This document shows, one piece after another, positions 1 through 6,962 of a stretch of 10,387 nt of DNA. The position numbers and the translations under genes were made by a program. Where the stretch lies: NCBI GenBank assembly GCA_031262845.1, contig JAISGZ010000219.1:1-10387 (forward strand). Direction: 5' to 3'. The notes below the pieces were generated by a model that made no database searches, had not been told where the DNA came from, and worked only from the letters and a program-made list of their open reading frames with translations. This DNA is from Propionibacteriaceae bacterium. GTDB lineage: Bacteria; Actinomycetota; Actinomycetes; Propionibacteriales; Propionibacteriaceae. The first letter of the stretch is position 1; every line of letters starts with the position of its first letter.

Positions 1-1571
1 TGTGGCGGGCCAATCTGTTCGGCAACTCGGCCAAGGGGTCGGAGTATTTCCTGCGTCACCTGTTGGGCGCCGAGGATCAGGTCACGAGCCCCGAAGCGAC
101 CCCGGACAAGCGGCCTCAGAGCGTCGTCTGGCGTGACCAACCCGGGCGCGGCAAGCTCGATTTGGTGACCACACTGGATTTCCGGATGACCGGCACGGCC
201 TTGCTGTCGGACATCGTCCTACCGGCCGCCACCTGGTACGAGAAGGCCGATATTTCGACCACCGACATGCACCCCTTCGTTCATTCCTTCGCCGCCGCCG
301 TGCCACCACCGTGGCAAGCCCGGACCGATTTCCAAATCTTCGCCCAGTTGGCGGACAAGGTCTCCGAACTGGCCGCAGCCCGGCTCGGTGTCCGGACCGA
401 TGTGGCGCCGATTCCGTTCATCACCGATACGCCGGACGAGATGGCGAATCCCCACGGCCTGGTCCGGGATTGGAAGACCGGTCAGGTCGAGCCGATTCCC
501 GGTCGGACGATGCCGAAGATCGTGGTGACGCAGCGGGATTACAGCCAGATCGGCCAGAAATACCGGACGGTCGGGCCGCTCATGACCAAGCTCGGCGCCG
601 CCACCAAGGGTGTCACCGTCAACTGCGATGACCCGGTGGCCTTCCTGGCCGAACGTAACGGGGTCGCCGAAACCGGGGTCGGGGCCGGCCGGCCGCTGAT
701 CGACACGGATGTCAAACTGGCCGACGCCATCCTGGCGTTCTCCGGCACCACCAACGGCACCCAAGCCCAGTTGGGTTTCGAAGCCCTCAGCCAACGCACG
801 GGCCGGGATCTCAAACATCTCTACGAAGAGAACGTCGGCTGCCGGATCACCTACGCCGACACCCGGGTGGAACCGAAACCGGTTTTCACCAGCTACGAAT
901 GGTCAGGCTCGGAAACCGGCGGGCGGCGCTACTCGGCTTTTACGACCAACGTCGAGGAACTGAAACCGTGGCACACCGTGACCGGGCGGCAACAGTTCTA
1001 CATCGACCACGATTGGATGGCCGAACTGGGCGAACTACTGCCGGTCTACCGGCCACCACTTCACCTCCTGGCCCACGCCCCGGCTCCAGCCTCACGAGCC
1101 GGCGGCCGTCAGGCTGAAGTCATCGTGCGTTATCTGACGCCACACTCGAAGTGGTCGATTCACTCGCAATACCAAGACAACCCATTCATGTTGGCGCTGT
1201 CCCGGGGCGGCCCGGTGATTTGGCTGTCGGTGCCGGACGCCGAACAGGCCGGCATCAAGGACAACGACTGGATCGAGGCTTACAACAACCACGGTGTCAT
1301 CACGGCCCGGGCCATCGTCTCTCACCGCATCCCGGCCGGGCTGGTCTACATGTACCACTCGAAAGACCGCAACGTCGATGTCCCCAAGACCGAGTCGACC
1401 GGCCGCCGCGGTGGCACTCACAACGCCGTCACCAGGCTCTATATGAAACCCAGCCATTTGCTGGGGGGCTACGGCCAACTGTCGTATGGCTTCAATTATT
1501 ACGGGCCCACCGGCAACCAGCGTGATGAACTGACCCGGATTCGCCGCCGGTCACAGGAGGTTGAGTACTGA
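1..1571 (+). CDS. narG: Respiratory nitrate reductase alpha subunit NarG, C-terminal part
   Basis: Catalytic subunit of membrane-bound nitrate reductase; reduces nitrate to nitrite at a Mo-bis-MGD centre on the cytoplasmic side. The gene enters from the left edge: the first full codon is at base 3 and 522 residues are visible, about 40% of a usual NarG of some 1,230-1,250 residues. The N-terminal Fe-S cluster and the Asp molybdenum ligand would lie upstream and cannot be checked. Family landmarks seen: WRANLFGNSAKG at the edge, LDFRMTGTALLSDIVLPA near base 175, SGTTNG near 742, LKPWHTVTGRQQFYIDHDW near 960, LTPHSKWSIHSQYQDNP near 1134 (start of the dinucleotide-binding C-terminal domain), YMYHSKDR, STGRRGGTHN, and GPTGNQRDE before the end RRRSQEVEY. 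The stop overlaps the narH start by one base (TGATG). No frameshift seen. Confidence 0.97.
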   Translation, partial: WRANLFGNSAKGSEYFLRHLLGAEDQVTSPEATPDKRPQSVVWRDQPGRGKLDLVTTLDFRMTGTALLSDIVLPAATWYEKADISTTDMHPFVHSFAAAVPPPWQARTDFQIFAQLADKVSELAAARLGVRTDVAPIPFITDTPDEMANPHGLVRDWKTGQVEPIPGRTMPKIVVTQRDYSQIGQKYRTVGPLMTKLGAATKGVTVNCDDPVAFLAERNGVAETGVGAGRPLIDTDVKLADAILAFSGTTNGTQAQLGFEALSQRTGRDLKHLYEENVGCRITYADTRVEPKPVFTSYEWSGSETGGRRYSAFTTNVEELKPWHTVTGRQQFYIDHDWMAELGELLPVYRPPLHLLAHAPAPASRAGGRQAEVIVRYLTPHSKWSIHSQYQDNPFMLALSRGGPVIWLSVPDAEQAGIKDNDWIEAYNNHGVITARAIVSHRIPAGLVYMYHSKDRNVDVPKTESTGRRGGTHNAVTRLYMKPSHLLGGYGQLSYGFNYYGPTGNQRDELTRIRRRSQEVEY

Positions 1572-3064
1572 TGAAAATCCTGGCGCAGGTGGCGATGGTC
1601 ATGAACCTCGACAAGTGCATCGGCTGCAACACCTGCTCGGTCACCTGCAAACAGACCTGGACCAATCGTGACGGTATCGAATACGCCTGGTTCAACAACG
1701 TCGAGTCGAAGCCGGGGATCGGTTTCCCGAAGGCCTGGGAGGACCAGAGCCAGTGGCGAGGAGGTTGGAAACTCGACGCCCACGGCCGCTTGACCTTGGT
1801 CGCGGGGTCGAAATTGGGCCGTTTCCTCGGCTTACCGGCGCCGCGCCACCTGCCTGGCTTGGAGGATTACGGCGAGCCGACGACTTACGACTGGGACACT
1901 CTGCTGTCGGCCCCGGCCGGTACCGATATGCCGGTCGCCCGGCCGCTCGACGCGCTTTCGGGCCAGCCGCGGCCGATCACCTGGGGCGTCAACTGGGAAG
2001 ACAGCCTGGCCGGATCGCCGCAGTTCGCCAACCTCGATCCGAATCTGAGGGCGATTTCCCAGCAAGTGTCGGAGGCGATCGATCAGACCTTCTTGTTCCA
2101 CCTGCCCCGCATCTGCAATCACTGCCTCAATCCGGCTTGCGTGGCGTCGTGTCCGTCGGGGGCGATGTTCAAGCGTCAGGCGGATGGCATCGTGCTGGTC
2201 GATCAGAACGCTTGCCGGGGCTGGCGGCTGTGTGTCAAAGGCTGCCCGTACAAGAAGACGTACATCAACCACCGTTCTGGTAAAGCCGAGAAATGCACCT
2301 TCTGCTTCCCGCGCATCGAGGAGGGTTTGCCGACGGTTTGCGCCGAGACCTGTAGCGGTCGGATGCGCTACATCGGCCTGGTCTTGTACGACCTCGACCG
2401 GGTTGAAGCGGCCGCGTCGATCCGTGACCCGAAGCAACTGCTGGCTGCCCAACGGCTGGTCTTCGCCGACCCGAACGACCCCGAGGTGGTGGCGAATGCG
2501 CTCGCCAACGGGGTCGCCGAGGACTGGCTTGAGGCCGCCCGGCGTTCCCCGGTGTGGGCCCTGATCAACCGTTTCCAGGTCGCTTTGCCGCTCCATCCTG
2601 AGTTCCGAACTCTGCCGATGGTGTGGTACATCCCACCGTTGTCACCCGTCCTCGACGCCACCGCGGCGTTTGGTGGTGACAACACCGAAGCCGACGACGT
2701 CGCCCGGACCGTGGCCCAACTCCGTATTCCGATGGAATATCTGGCGCAACTGTTCACGGGCGGCGACGTTTCAGCAGTGGCCGGCGTCTTGATGAAGCTG
2801 TCGGCGATGCGCACGCACATGCGCAACGTCACCGTCAAACATGAGGTTGACGAGCCCTTATTGGCGGCCGTGAAGACGACGGCAGCCGACCTTGAGGCGT
2901 TGTACCGCTTGCTGGCGATTGCCAAACCGGCCGACCGTTTCGTGATTCCGTTGGCCCACAACGAAGATGCCCGGCGGTTGGCCGGTTGGCAATCGGGCTG
3001 TGCCCTGGACCAGGCCGGCGGTCCCGGGATGAGCCATCGGCCGACCATGGCGGTGTCGTCATGA
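1571..3064 (+). CDS. narH: Nitrate reductase beta subunit NarH (iron-sulfur)
   Basis: Electron-transfer subunit with four Fe-S clusters that link the NarI haems to NarG. The 497 residues are close to the usual 480-515. Four cysteine groups are visible: C16-C19-C22-C26 (CIGCNTCSVTC), C182-C185-C190-C194 (CNHCLNPACVASC), C215-x2-W218-x2-C221-x3-C225 (CRGWRLCVKGC) and C242-C245-C257-C261. The Trp at 218 in place of a cysteine is the NarH signature for the [3Fe-4S] cluster. The rest, to about residue 460, follows the family. The ATG overlaps the narG stop, with AGGAGG at 1555-1560 ten bases upstream. The last residues overlap narJ by ATGA, so the two are translationally coupled. Confidence 0.98.
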   Translation: MKILAQVAMVMNLDKCIGCNTCSVTCKQTWTNRDGIEYAWFNNVESKPGIGFPKAWEDQSQWRGGWKLDAHGRLTLVAGSKLGRFLGLPAPRHLPGLEDYGEPTTYDWDTLLSAPAGTDMPVARPLDALSGQPRPITWGVNWEDSLAGSPQFANLDPNLRAISQQVSEAIDQTFLFHLPRICNHCLNPACVASCPSGAMFKRQADGIVLVDQNACRGWRLCVKGCPYKKTYINHRSGKAEKCTFCFPRIEEGLPTVCAETCSGRMRYIGLVLYDLDRVEAAASIRDPKQLLAAQRLVFADPNDPEVVANALANGVAEDWLEAARRSPVWALINRFQVALPLHPEFRTLPMVWYIPPLSPVLDATAAFGGDNTEADDVARTVAQLRIPMEYLAQLFTGGDVSAVAGVLMKLSAMRTHMRNVTVKHEVDEPLLAAVKTTAADLEALYRLLAIAKPADRFVIPLAHNEDARRLAGWQSGCALDQAGGPGMSHRPTMAVSS

Positions 3065-3750
3065 ACCCGGCGCAACAACTCTACGCTCTGGCGGCCTTGT
3101 TGCTGGCCTACCCGGACGACGCTTTCGTCGAACAATTGCCGCAAGTCGACCATTTGGCCAAGCGGCTGCCGAGCCGACAGCAGGCTCGCCGCCTGGCCAG
3201 TTTTACCCACTGGGCGCTGGCCGTCGGGCCGGACCGGCTACGTCAGGACTACACCGACACTTTCGATCTGCGCCGAGCGACAACCTTGGATTTGACCTAC
3301 TACGAGCACGGCGACACGCGCGATCGCGGGCAAGCGCTGTTGGCGCTGAGTGGGCGTTACCGGCTGGCCGGAATCGAGCCCGGCGCCGGTCAACTGCCCG
3401 ATTATCTGCCGGCCCTGTTGGCCTTCGCCGCCCAGACCGACCCGAGCTTGGGTGAGGCGGCTTTACGGTCCTGCCGGCCCGGCCTGGAAGTTTTGCGCCA
3501 GGCGCTGGCCAGCCGGCACTCCCGTTGGGCCGGCCCGGTCAAAGCCGTCGTCCAGACGCTCGGACCGCTGTCGGCTGACGAGCGCCAACGAGCGGACCAG
3601 CTGCGGGCCGCCGGGACACCTCAAGAAGCGGTTGGCGGCGCCCAGTTTGATATCGCCCGGGCCGCCTTGCCGGCGCTGGCGGCGCGGACAGTTCGCTCAG
3701 AACGACTCGACCGGCAACCCCTCAGGCTCGTCCAAGGAGGCGTGGCATGA
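3061..3750 (+). CDS. narJ: Nitrate reductase assembly chaperone NarJ
   Basis: Cytoplasmic chaperone of the NarJ/TorD class, needed for cofactor insertion into NarG and membrane attachment of NarGH; not part of the final enzyme. The protein has 229 residues (family about 200-240). The signature lies at residues 64-100: YTDTFDLRRATTLDLTYYEH followed by GDTRDRGQALLAL, matching the conserved TFDL...LTYYxHGDTRxRG block. I chose the ATG at 3061, which overlaps the narH stop (ATGA); an in-frame extension up to 2986 would sit wholly inside narH and has no family support. The C-terminal third is Ala/Arg-rich and poorly conserved, as usual for NarJ. The gene ends in an ATGA overlap with narI. Confidence 0.95.
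   Translation: MNPAQQLYALAALLLAYPDDAFVEQLPQVDHLAKRLPSRQQARRLASFTHWALAVGPDRLRQDYTDTFDLRRATTLDLTYYEHGDTRDRGQALLALSGRYRLAGIEPGAGQLPDYLPALLAFAAQTDPSLGEAALRSCRPGLEVLRQALASRHSRWAGPVKAVVQTLGPLSADERQRADQLRAAGTPQEAVGGAQFDIARAALPALAARTVRSERLDRQPLRLVQGGVA
3735..3740 (+). promoter_or_regulatory. Ribosome binding site of narI
   Basis: AGGAGG lies six bases before the narI ATG, within the last codons of narJ. It fixes the narI start at 3747. Confidence 0.8.
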
Positions 3751-4448
3751 ATAATTTCTGGTTCGGTATTTTCCCCTACATCGCCTTGTCAATCTTCGTG
3801 GTCGGACACATTTGGCGTTACCGCCACGACAAATTCGGTTGGGGTACGCACACCAGCCAACTGCTGGAACACCGCTGGTTGGGGCTGGGCTCGCCCTTGC
3901 TCCACCTCGGCGTGCTGCTGGTCGTGCTCGGCCACGGTCTGGGTCTGTTGATTCCCGCCAGCTGGACCGAGGCCATCGGTCTGTCCGAGTCGGCCTATCA
4001 CGTCCTGGCCGTAGCCAGCGGCACGGTCGCGGGCCTGCTCTTGGCGGCCGGTCTGGTCATTTTGGTCCTGCGCCGGGTTGTTTTCCGGGCCCGATTACGT
4101 TTGGTGACGAGTCGATCAGACTATGTCCTGTTTCCGTTGCTGGTCCTGGCGGTCGGGTTCGGTTTGGGCGCCACCTTGGCCTGGAATGTCTTCGGCGCCG
4201 GTTTCGACTATCGGGAGACAATGTCGGTTTGGTTCCGGTCGGTCTTCGTCGGTGCCCCGCAGATCGAGTTGATGGCGGCCGTGCCCTGGGCCTACCAAGT
4301 TCACGCCATCAGCGGCTTCCTCGTCTTCGCCGTCTGGCCGTTCACCCGGCTGGTCCACGTCTGGTCGATTCCGTTGGAATATTTCGTGCGGCCGTTCGTC
4401 GTCTACCGGCGCAAACGTTTGCCCGCTACGGTCTCAAGTCATGAATAG
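3747..4448 (+). CDS. narI: Nitrate reductase gamma subunit NarI (cytochrome b)
   Basis: Membrane anchor that oxidises quinol and passes electrons through two b haems to NarH. The 233 residues contain about five hydrophobic segments (roughly 3-22, 50-70, 84-108, 127-148 and 184-203), as in known NarI. Candidate haem-ligand histidines are at 53 and 63 (LLHLG, LGHGLG) and 186 and 204 (QVHAISG, RLVHVWS); all four correspond to the ligands of E. coli NarI by motif. The RLVHVWSIPLEY motif is diagnostic. AGGAGG at 3735-3740 lies six bases before the ATG. The final eight bases (ATGAATAG) include an ATG in the moaC frame, so the nitrate reductase and cofactor genes are physically joined. Confidence 0.96.
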   Translation: MNNFWFGIFPYIALSIFVVGHIWRYRHDKFGWGTHTSQLLEHRWLGLGSPLLHLGVLLVVLGHGLGLLIPASWTEAIGLSESAYHVLAVASGTVAGLLLAAGLVILVLRRVVFRARLRLVTSRSDYVLFPLLVLAVGFGLGATLAWNVFGAGFDYRETMSVWFRSVFVGAPQIELMAAVPWAYQVHAISGFLVFAVWPFTRLVHVWSIPLEYFVRPFVVYRRKRLPATVSSHE

Positions 4449-6333
4449 TCCTCTGCTTCTCCCGTCTCGGTGTGATCAAGAAACCCCGACGCCAGCCGGG
4501 TCTTCCTGTGCGCCTGACGGTGGGGGAAGCGGAGTGATGGTTAAGGAATCTGACGGCGGACGGGAAGCTCCGGTGGTAGCCGGGTCTGCCCAGGCATCTG
4601 ATGGTGGGGAAGACGGTGTGGCACTGGAATCTGATGGCGGACTGGCAGCCTGCCGGTTGTCGCGGGCAGTCGACAGCAGGGGAGGCGGTGTGGCGCCGGA
4701 ATCTGGCGGTGGACGGGAGGCCAGCCGCTGGTCGTTGGCAGCTGATTGCGACACTAGTGCTGTGGTTCACGCTGACCCAGTGGCGGTCAGTGACGACGTG
4801 GCAGCCCCGGTCAATGACGACGTGACAGCCCAGGTCTGCGGTGTTGGTGGTGACACCACGCGGGACAGCGATGGACGGACGGTGACACCTCATCGCTTAA
4901 CTCATCTGAACGATCAGGGCGCGGCCCACATGGTCGATGTCGGGGACAAGCCCGTCACCCGGCGATCGGCCACCGCCCAGGCGCTGGTGGCCTGTGCGCC
5001 GGCCACCTTGGACTTGCTCGGTTCCCATGACCTGCCCAAGGGGGATGGCCTAGCCGTCGCCAGGATCGCCGGGATCGCGGCGGCCAAACGGACGGCCGAC
5101 CTGATCCCACTCTGCCATCCGATCGTGATCGACGCCGTCACGGTCGATCTCGTGATCGTCCACGGTGGCGTATCGATTACGGCCACGGTCCGGACCGAAG
5201 GCCGGACCGGCGTCGAGATGGAAGCTCTGACCGCGGCCAGTGCCGCCGCTCTAACGCTGATCGACATGATCAAAGGGGTCGACCGGGCGGCCGACATCAG
5301 CGGCGTCTGGCTGGTCGAAAAGGCGGGTGGCCGCTCGGGGACGTGGCGGCGGCAGCCGACCGTGGTCACCCCACAACCAACCTTGTCCGCCCCAGCAAAT
5401 TTTACGAACTTCCCGGTATCCGCCGGTCAACCGGACAATCTACCGGCGGATACCGGGAATCACGACCTGGCGAGTGTCACACCAGCCGGGTCGGAGCTTG
5501 GGGTGGCGGGCCAGCCCGTGTCGGAGCATGTGGTCGATGACCGGGCGGACATGGTTGGCGACCGGCGGACTTGGGATGCGGGCCAGCCCGTGACGGAGGG
5601 CGGCCGAAACAACGACCGATCACCCAGCCTGACCCAGACTGTGGCGGTAACCGGTGTCACAGAGTGTCCGACGACTTCCACCTCTCCCACCCAGACCCCG
5701 ACCCGAACCGTGACGGCAACCGTCATCACCGTCTCGGACCGGGTCGCGGCCGGGGTGCGGGCCGACCAGTCCGGGCCTGTCATCGCCCGCTTGTTGGCCG
5801 AGGCCGGGGTAGCACTGACGGCGCCCGTAGTCGTACCCGATGAGCCCGCGGCCATCGAGCGGGCGATCCTGGCGGCGGCCCGCCAAGCGACGGTCATTGT
5901 TACCACCGGTGGTACCGGGATCACTCCGCGCGATCAGACGCCCCAAACCGTCCAACCGTTGTTGGAGTTCGAACTACCTGGTCTCACCGAAGCCATCAGG
6001 GCGGCCGGACTAGCCCAAACACCGATGGCTGCGCTGTCACGAACACTGGCCGGTGTGGTCGCCGAGGCCGAGACCGGGCGTCGGGCCGTGGTCGTCTGCC
6101 TGCCGGGTTCGCCAGCCGCCGTCGAATCCGGAGTAGGCGTCCTCGTGCCCTTACTCGGCCACCTGGTCGATCAGTTGGCCGGTGGTGATCATGAGCTGCC
6201 TAGCGGCCAGACACCGGTTGGTGTCGGCGTTGAGGGTGTTGGCAGTCTGGCGCACTCTGATCGCCCGACCGTGTCCCTTCCGTCCGACGACATTTCACCA
6301 GCCCAGCGCCACCCTGTGGGTTTCAAGGACTGA
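4441..6333 (+). CDS. Fused MoaC - MogA/MoaB-type molybdopterin cofactor protein with long repetitive leader and linker
   Basis: One uninterrupted 630-residue frame. Residues 1-151 are low complexity with repeats (EsDGG motifs). MoaC is about 152-302: LTHLNDQGAAHMVDVGDKP, ARIAGIAAAKRTADLIPLCHP (H226), TEGRTGVEMEAL, and LIDMIKGVD with D275 and K278, matching catalytic residues of cPMP synthase. Residues 303-422 are a low-complexity linker. The MogA/MoaB domain is about 423-585: VSDRVAAGVRADQSGP, TTGGTGITPRDQTPQ and LPGSPAAV; this family adenylylates molybdopterin. A Gly-rich tail follows. MoaC/MoaB(MogA) fusions are known in actinobacteria; the leader and linker lengths are the odd part. The ATG at 4441 overlaps narI by eight bases but has no ribosome site; an in-frame ATG at 4537 with GGAAG seven bases upstream is a good alternative. 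No likely internal start for the MogA domain: GTG 5710 has no upstream purine tract. Confidence 0.93.
   Translation: MNSPLLLPSRCDQETPTPAGSSCAPDGGGSGVMVKESDGGREAPVVAGSAQASDGGEDGVALESDGGLAACRLSRAVDSRGGGVAPESGGGREASRWSLAADCDTSAVVHADPVAVSDDVAAPVNDDVTAQVCGVGGDTTRDSDGRTVTPHRLTHLNDQGAAHMVDVGDKPVTRRSATAQALVACAPATLDLLGSHDLPKGDGLAVARIAGIAAAKRTADLIPLCHPIVIDAVTVDLVIVHGGVSITATVRTEGRTGVEMEALTAASAAALTLIDMIKGVDRAADISGVWLVEKAGGRSGTWRRQPTVVTPQPTLSAPANFTNFPVSAGQPDNLPADTGNHDLASVTPAGSELGVAGQPVSEHVVDDRADMVGDRRTWDAGQPVTEGGRNNDRSPSLTQTVAVTGVTECPTTSTSPTQTPTRTVTATVITVSDRVAAGVRADQSGPVIARLLAEAGVALTAPVVVPDEPAAIERAILAAARQATVIVTTGGTGITPRDQTPQTVQPLLEFELPGLTEAIRAAGLAQTPMAALSRTLAGVVAEAETGRRAVVVCLPGSPAAVESGVGVLVPLLGHLVDQLAGGDHELPSGQTPVGVGVEGVGSLAHSDRPTVSLPSDDISPAQRHPVGFKD
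4522..4750 (+). repeat. Degenerate in-frame direct repeats in the moaC leader, three units
   Basis: Units begin with GGGG-A-AG/GGCGG near 4523, 4606 and 4681, and carry the core GAATCTGAYGGCGGAC at 4546, 4627 and (as GAATCTGGCGGTGGAC) 4699. The core spacings are 81 and 72 bases, both multiples of three. At protein level each unit reads approximately GG-x-GV-x-ESDGG followed by an Ala/Arg/Ser-rich stretch (ESDGGREA, ESDGGLAA, ESGGGREA). Confidence 0.75.
4525..4539 (+). promoter_or_regulatory. Alternative ribosome site and ATG for the moaC fusion
   Basis: GGAAG at 4525-4529 is followed, seven bases on, by ATG 4537-4539 in the moaC frame. This would remove the first 32 residues but keep most of the repetitive leader. 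It competes with the uncued ATG at 4441. Confidence 0.35.
4785..4832 (+). repeat. Two tandem 24-base units in the moaC leader
   Basis: Two head-to-tail copies start at 4785 and 4809, sharing TGACGACGTGRCAGCCC; a further GGTC at 4833 marks the next unit boundary. They encode the eight-residue repeat (x)DDVaAPV / NDDVTAQV just before the conserved MoaC domain. Confidence 0.75.
5410..5459 (+). repeat. Perfect 18-base inverted repeat (hairpin) in the MoaC-MogA linker
   Basis: Left arm TTCCCGGTATCCGCCGGT (5410-5427) and right arm ACCGGCGGATACCGGGAA (5442-5459) are exact reverse complements, separated by a 14-base loop. It lies inside the coding linker (about residues 324-340) and is read through without a stop. 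No T-run follows, so it is not a standard terminator. It may be an RNA processing or pausing structure, or a short mobile palindrome inserted in frame. Confidence 0.9.
5491..5592 (+). repeat. Direct repeats in the MoaC-MogA linker
   Basis: GCGGGCCAGCCCGTG occurs exactly at 5506-5520 and 5578-5592, 72 bases apart; TCGGAGCWTG occurs at 5491 and 5521, 30 bases apart. Both periods keep frame, giving the duplicated protein motif GQPV[ST]E. Confidence 0.7.
6325..6329 (+). promoter_or_regulatory. Ribosome binding site of moaE
   Basis: AAGGA lies six bases before ATG 6336. It is the best start signal for moaE and implies that the repetitive N-terminal leader is translated, rather than being an untranslated spacer. 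Confidence 0.65.
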
Positions 6334-6335
6334 TC

Positions 6336-6962
6336 ATGGTCCGGACTTCTTCACCTCAGTTCAAACCGACTGAAGTTCAGTTCAACGGGGACGGAATTCA
6401 TCCCTGCCCGGTCGAAGCTCAGTTCAAACCGACCGAAACTCGGTCTGACTCGACCGGAACTCGGTCCAGCCGGACTGATGCTCATCCCTGTCCAGCCGCA
6501 TCAGGCGTAGCGGCAGGCCAGATCGTGACTGGCTCGGAGCGGTTACGGGCTTTGGAAGTGACGGCCACGGCGATCGACCCGGCGGCGTTGGAGCGGTTGT
6601 GCCAGAGCAGCCGATCGGGTGCGGTCGTGACTTTTCAGGGCGTCGTGCGGGATCACGACGACGGCCACGCCGTCAGCTGGTTGCGCTACGAGGCTCACCC
6701 GGCGGCGGCGGCAATCGTCCGGCCGCAGATCGTCGATTGGCTGGAGGCCCACCCGGCGGTCGAATCCGTCGCAATTGTCCACCGGGTGGGTGACCTGCGG
6801 ATCGGTGACTTGGCCTGTGTCGTGGTCGCGGCCAGTGCCCATCGGGCGGCCGCTTTTACGGCCTGCGCTGAACTGGTTGACCTAGTCAAAGCCGAGTTGC
6901 CAGTCTGGAAGCACCAGGGTTTGGCCGACGGCAGCGCCTACTGGGTGGGGGTGCCGACGTGA
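6336..6962 (+). CDS. moaE: Molybdopterin synthase large subunit MoaE with repeat-bearing N-terminal extension
   Basis: Catalytic subunit of molybdopterin synthase; with thiocarboxylated MoaD it puts the dithiolene sulfurs on cPMP. The protein has 208 residues, but the enzyme core occupies only about 72-208 (MoaE is usually about 140-155). Core motifs: VTFQGVVRDHDDG (98-110), LRYEAHP, VHRVGDLRIGDLA (148-160), HRAAAF (169-174) and VKAELPVWKHQG, with conserved lysines K185 and K192. Residues 1-70 are a Thr/Pro/Ser-rich heptad-repeat leader not known in the family. The start is supported by AAGGA six bases upstream; an alternative GTG at 6525 would give a normal-sized protein but has only a weak purine tract before it. 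It starts two bases after the moaC-fusion stop and ends in a GTGA overlap with moaA. Confidence 0.95.
   Translation: MVRTSSPQFKPTEVQFNGDGIHPCPVEAQFKPTETRSDSTGTRSSRTDAHPCPAASGVAAGQIVTGSERLRALEVTATAIDPAALERLCQSSRSGAVVTFQGVVRDHDDGHAVSWLRYEAHPAAAAIVRPQIVDWLEAHPAVESVAIVHRVGDLRIGDLACVVVAASAHRAAAFTACAELVDLVKAELPVWKHQGLADGSAYWVGVPT
6347..6493 (+). repeat. Degenerate 21-base tandem array in the moaE leader, six to seven units
   Basis: Consecutive 21-base units start at 6368, 6389, 6410, 6431, 6452 and 6473, with a more diverged unit at 6347. Units share a GACYGAARYTCAG-like start. Longer matches occur 63 bases apart (CTCAGTTCAAACCGACYGAA at 6356 and 6419), and GACCGRAACTCGGTC, itself a small hairpin, occurs at 6431 and 6452. 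In the moaE frame they read as heptads: TEVQFNG, DGIHPCP, VEAQFKP, TETRSDS, TGTRSSR, TDAHPCP. Confidence 0.85.

Noticed and set aside
2986..3060. Upstream extension of narJ to 2986
   Set aside because: It lies inside the narH coding end, adds residues foreign to NarJ, and the ATGA overlap at 3061 is the usual coupling.
2368..3210. Long minus-strand frame of 280 codons across narH-narJ
   Set aside because: It is antisense to two well-matched genes in a GC-rich region where such shadow frames are expected; no family motif or start signal.
5410..5459. Intrinsic terminator between moaC and a separate mogA
   Set aside because: No T-run follows the hairpin, the frame continues through it, and there is no start signal for a separate mogA.
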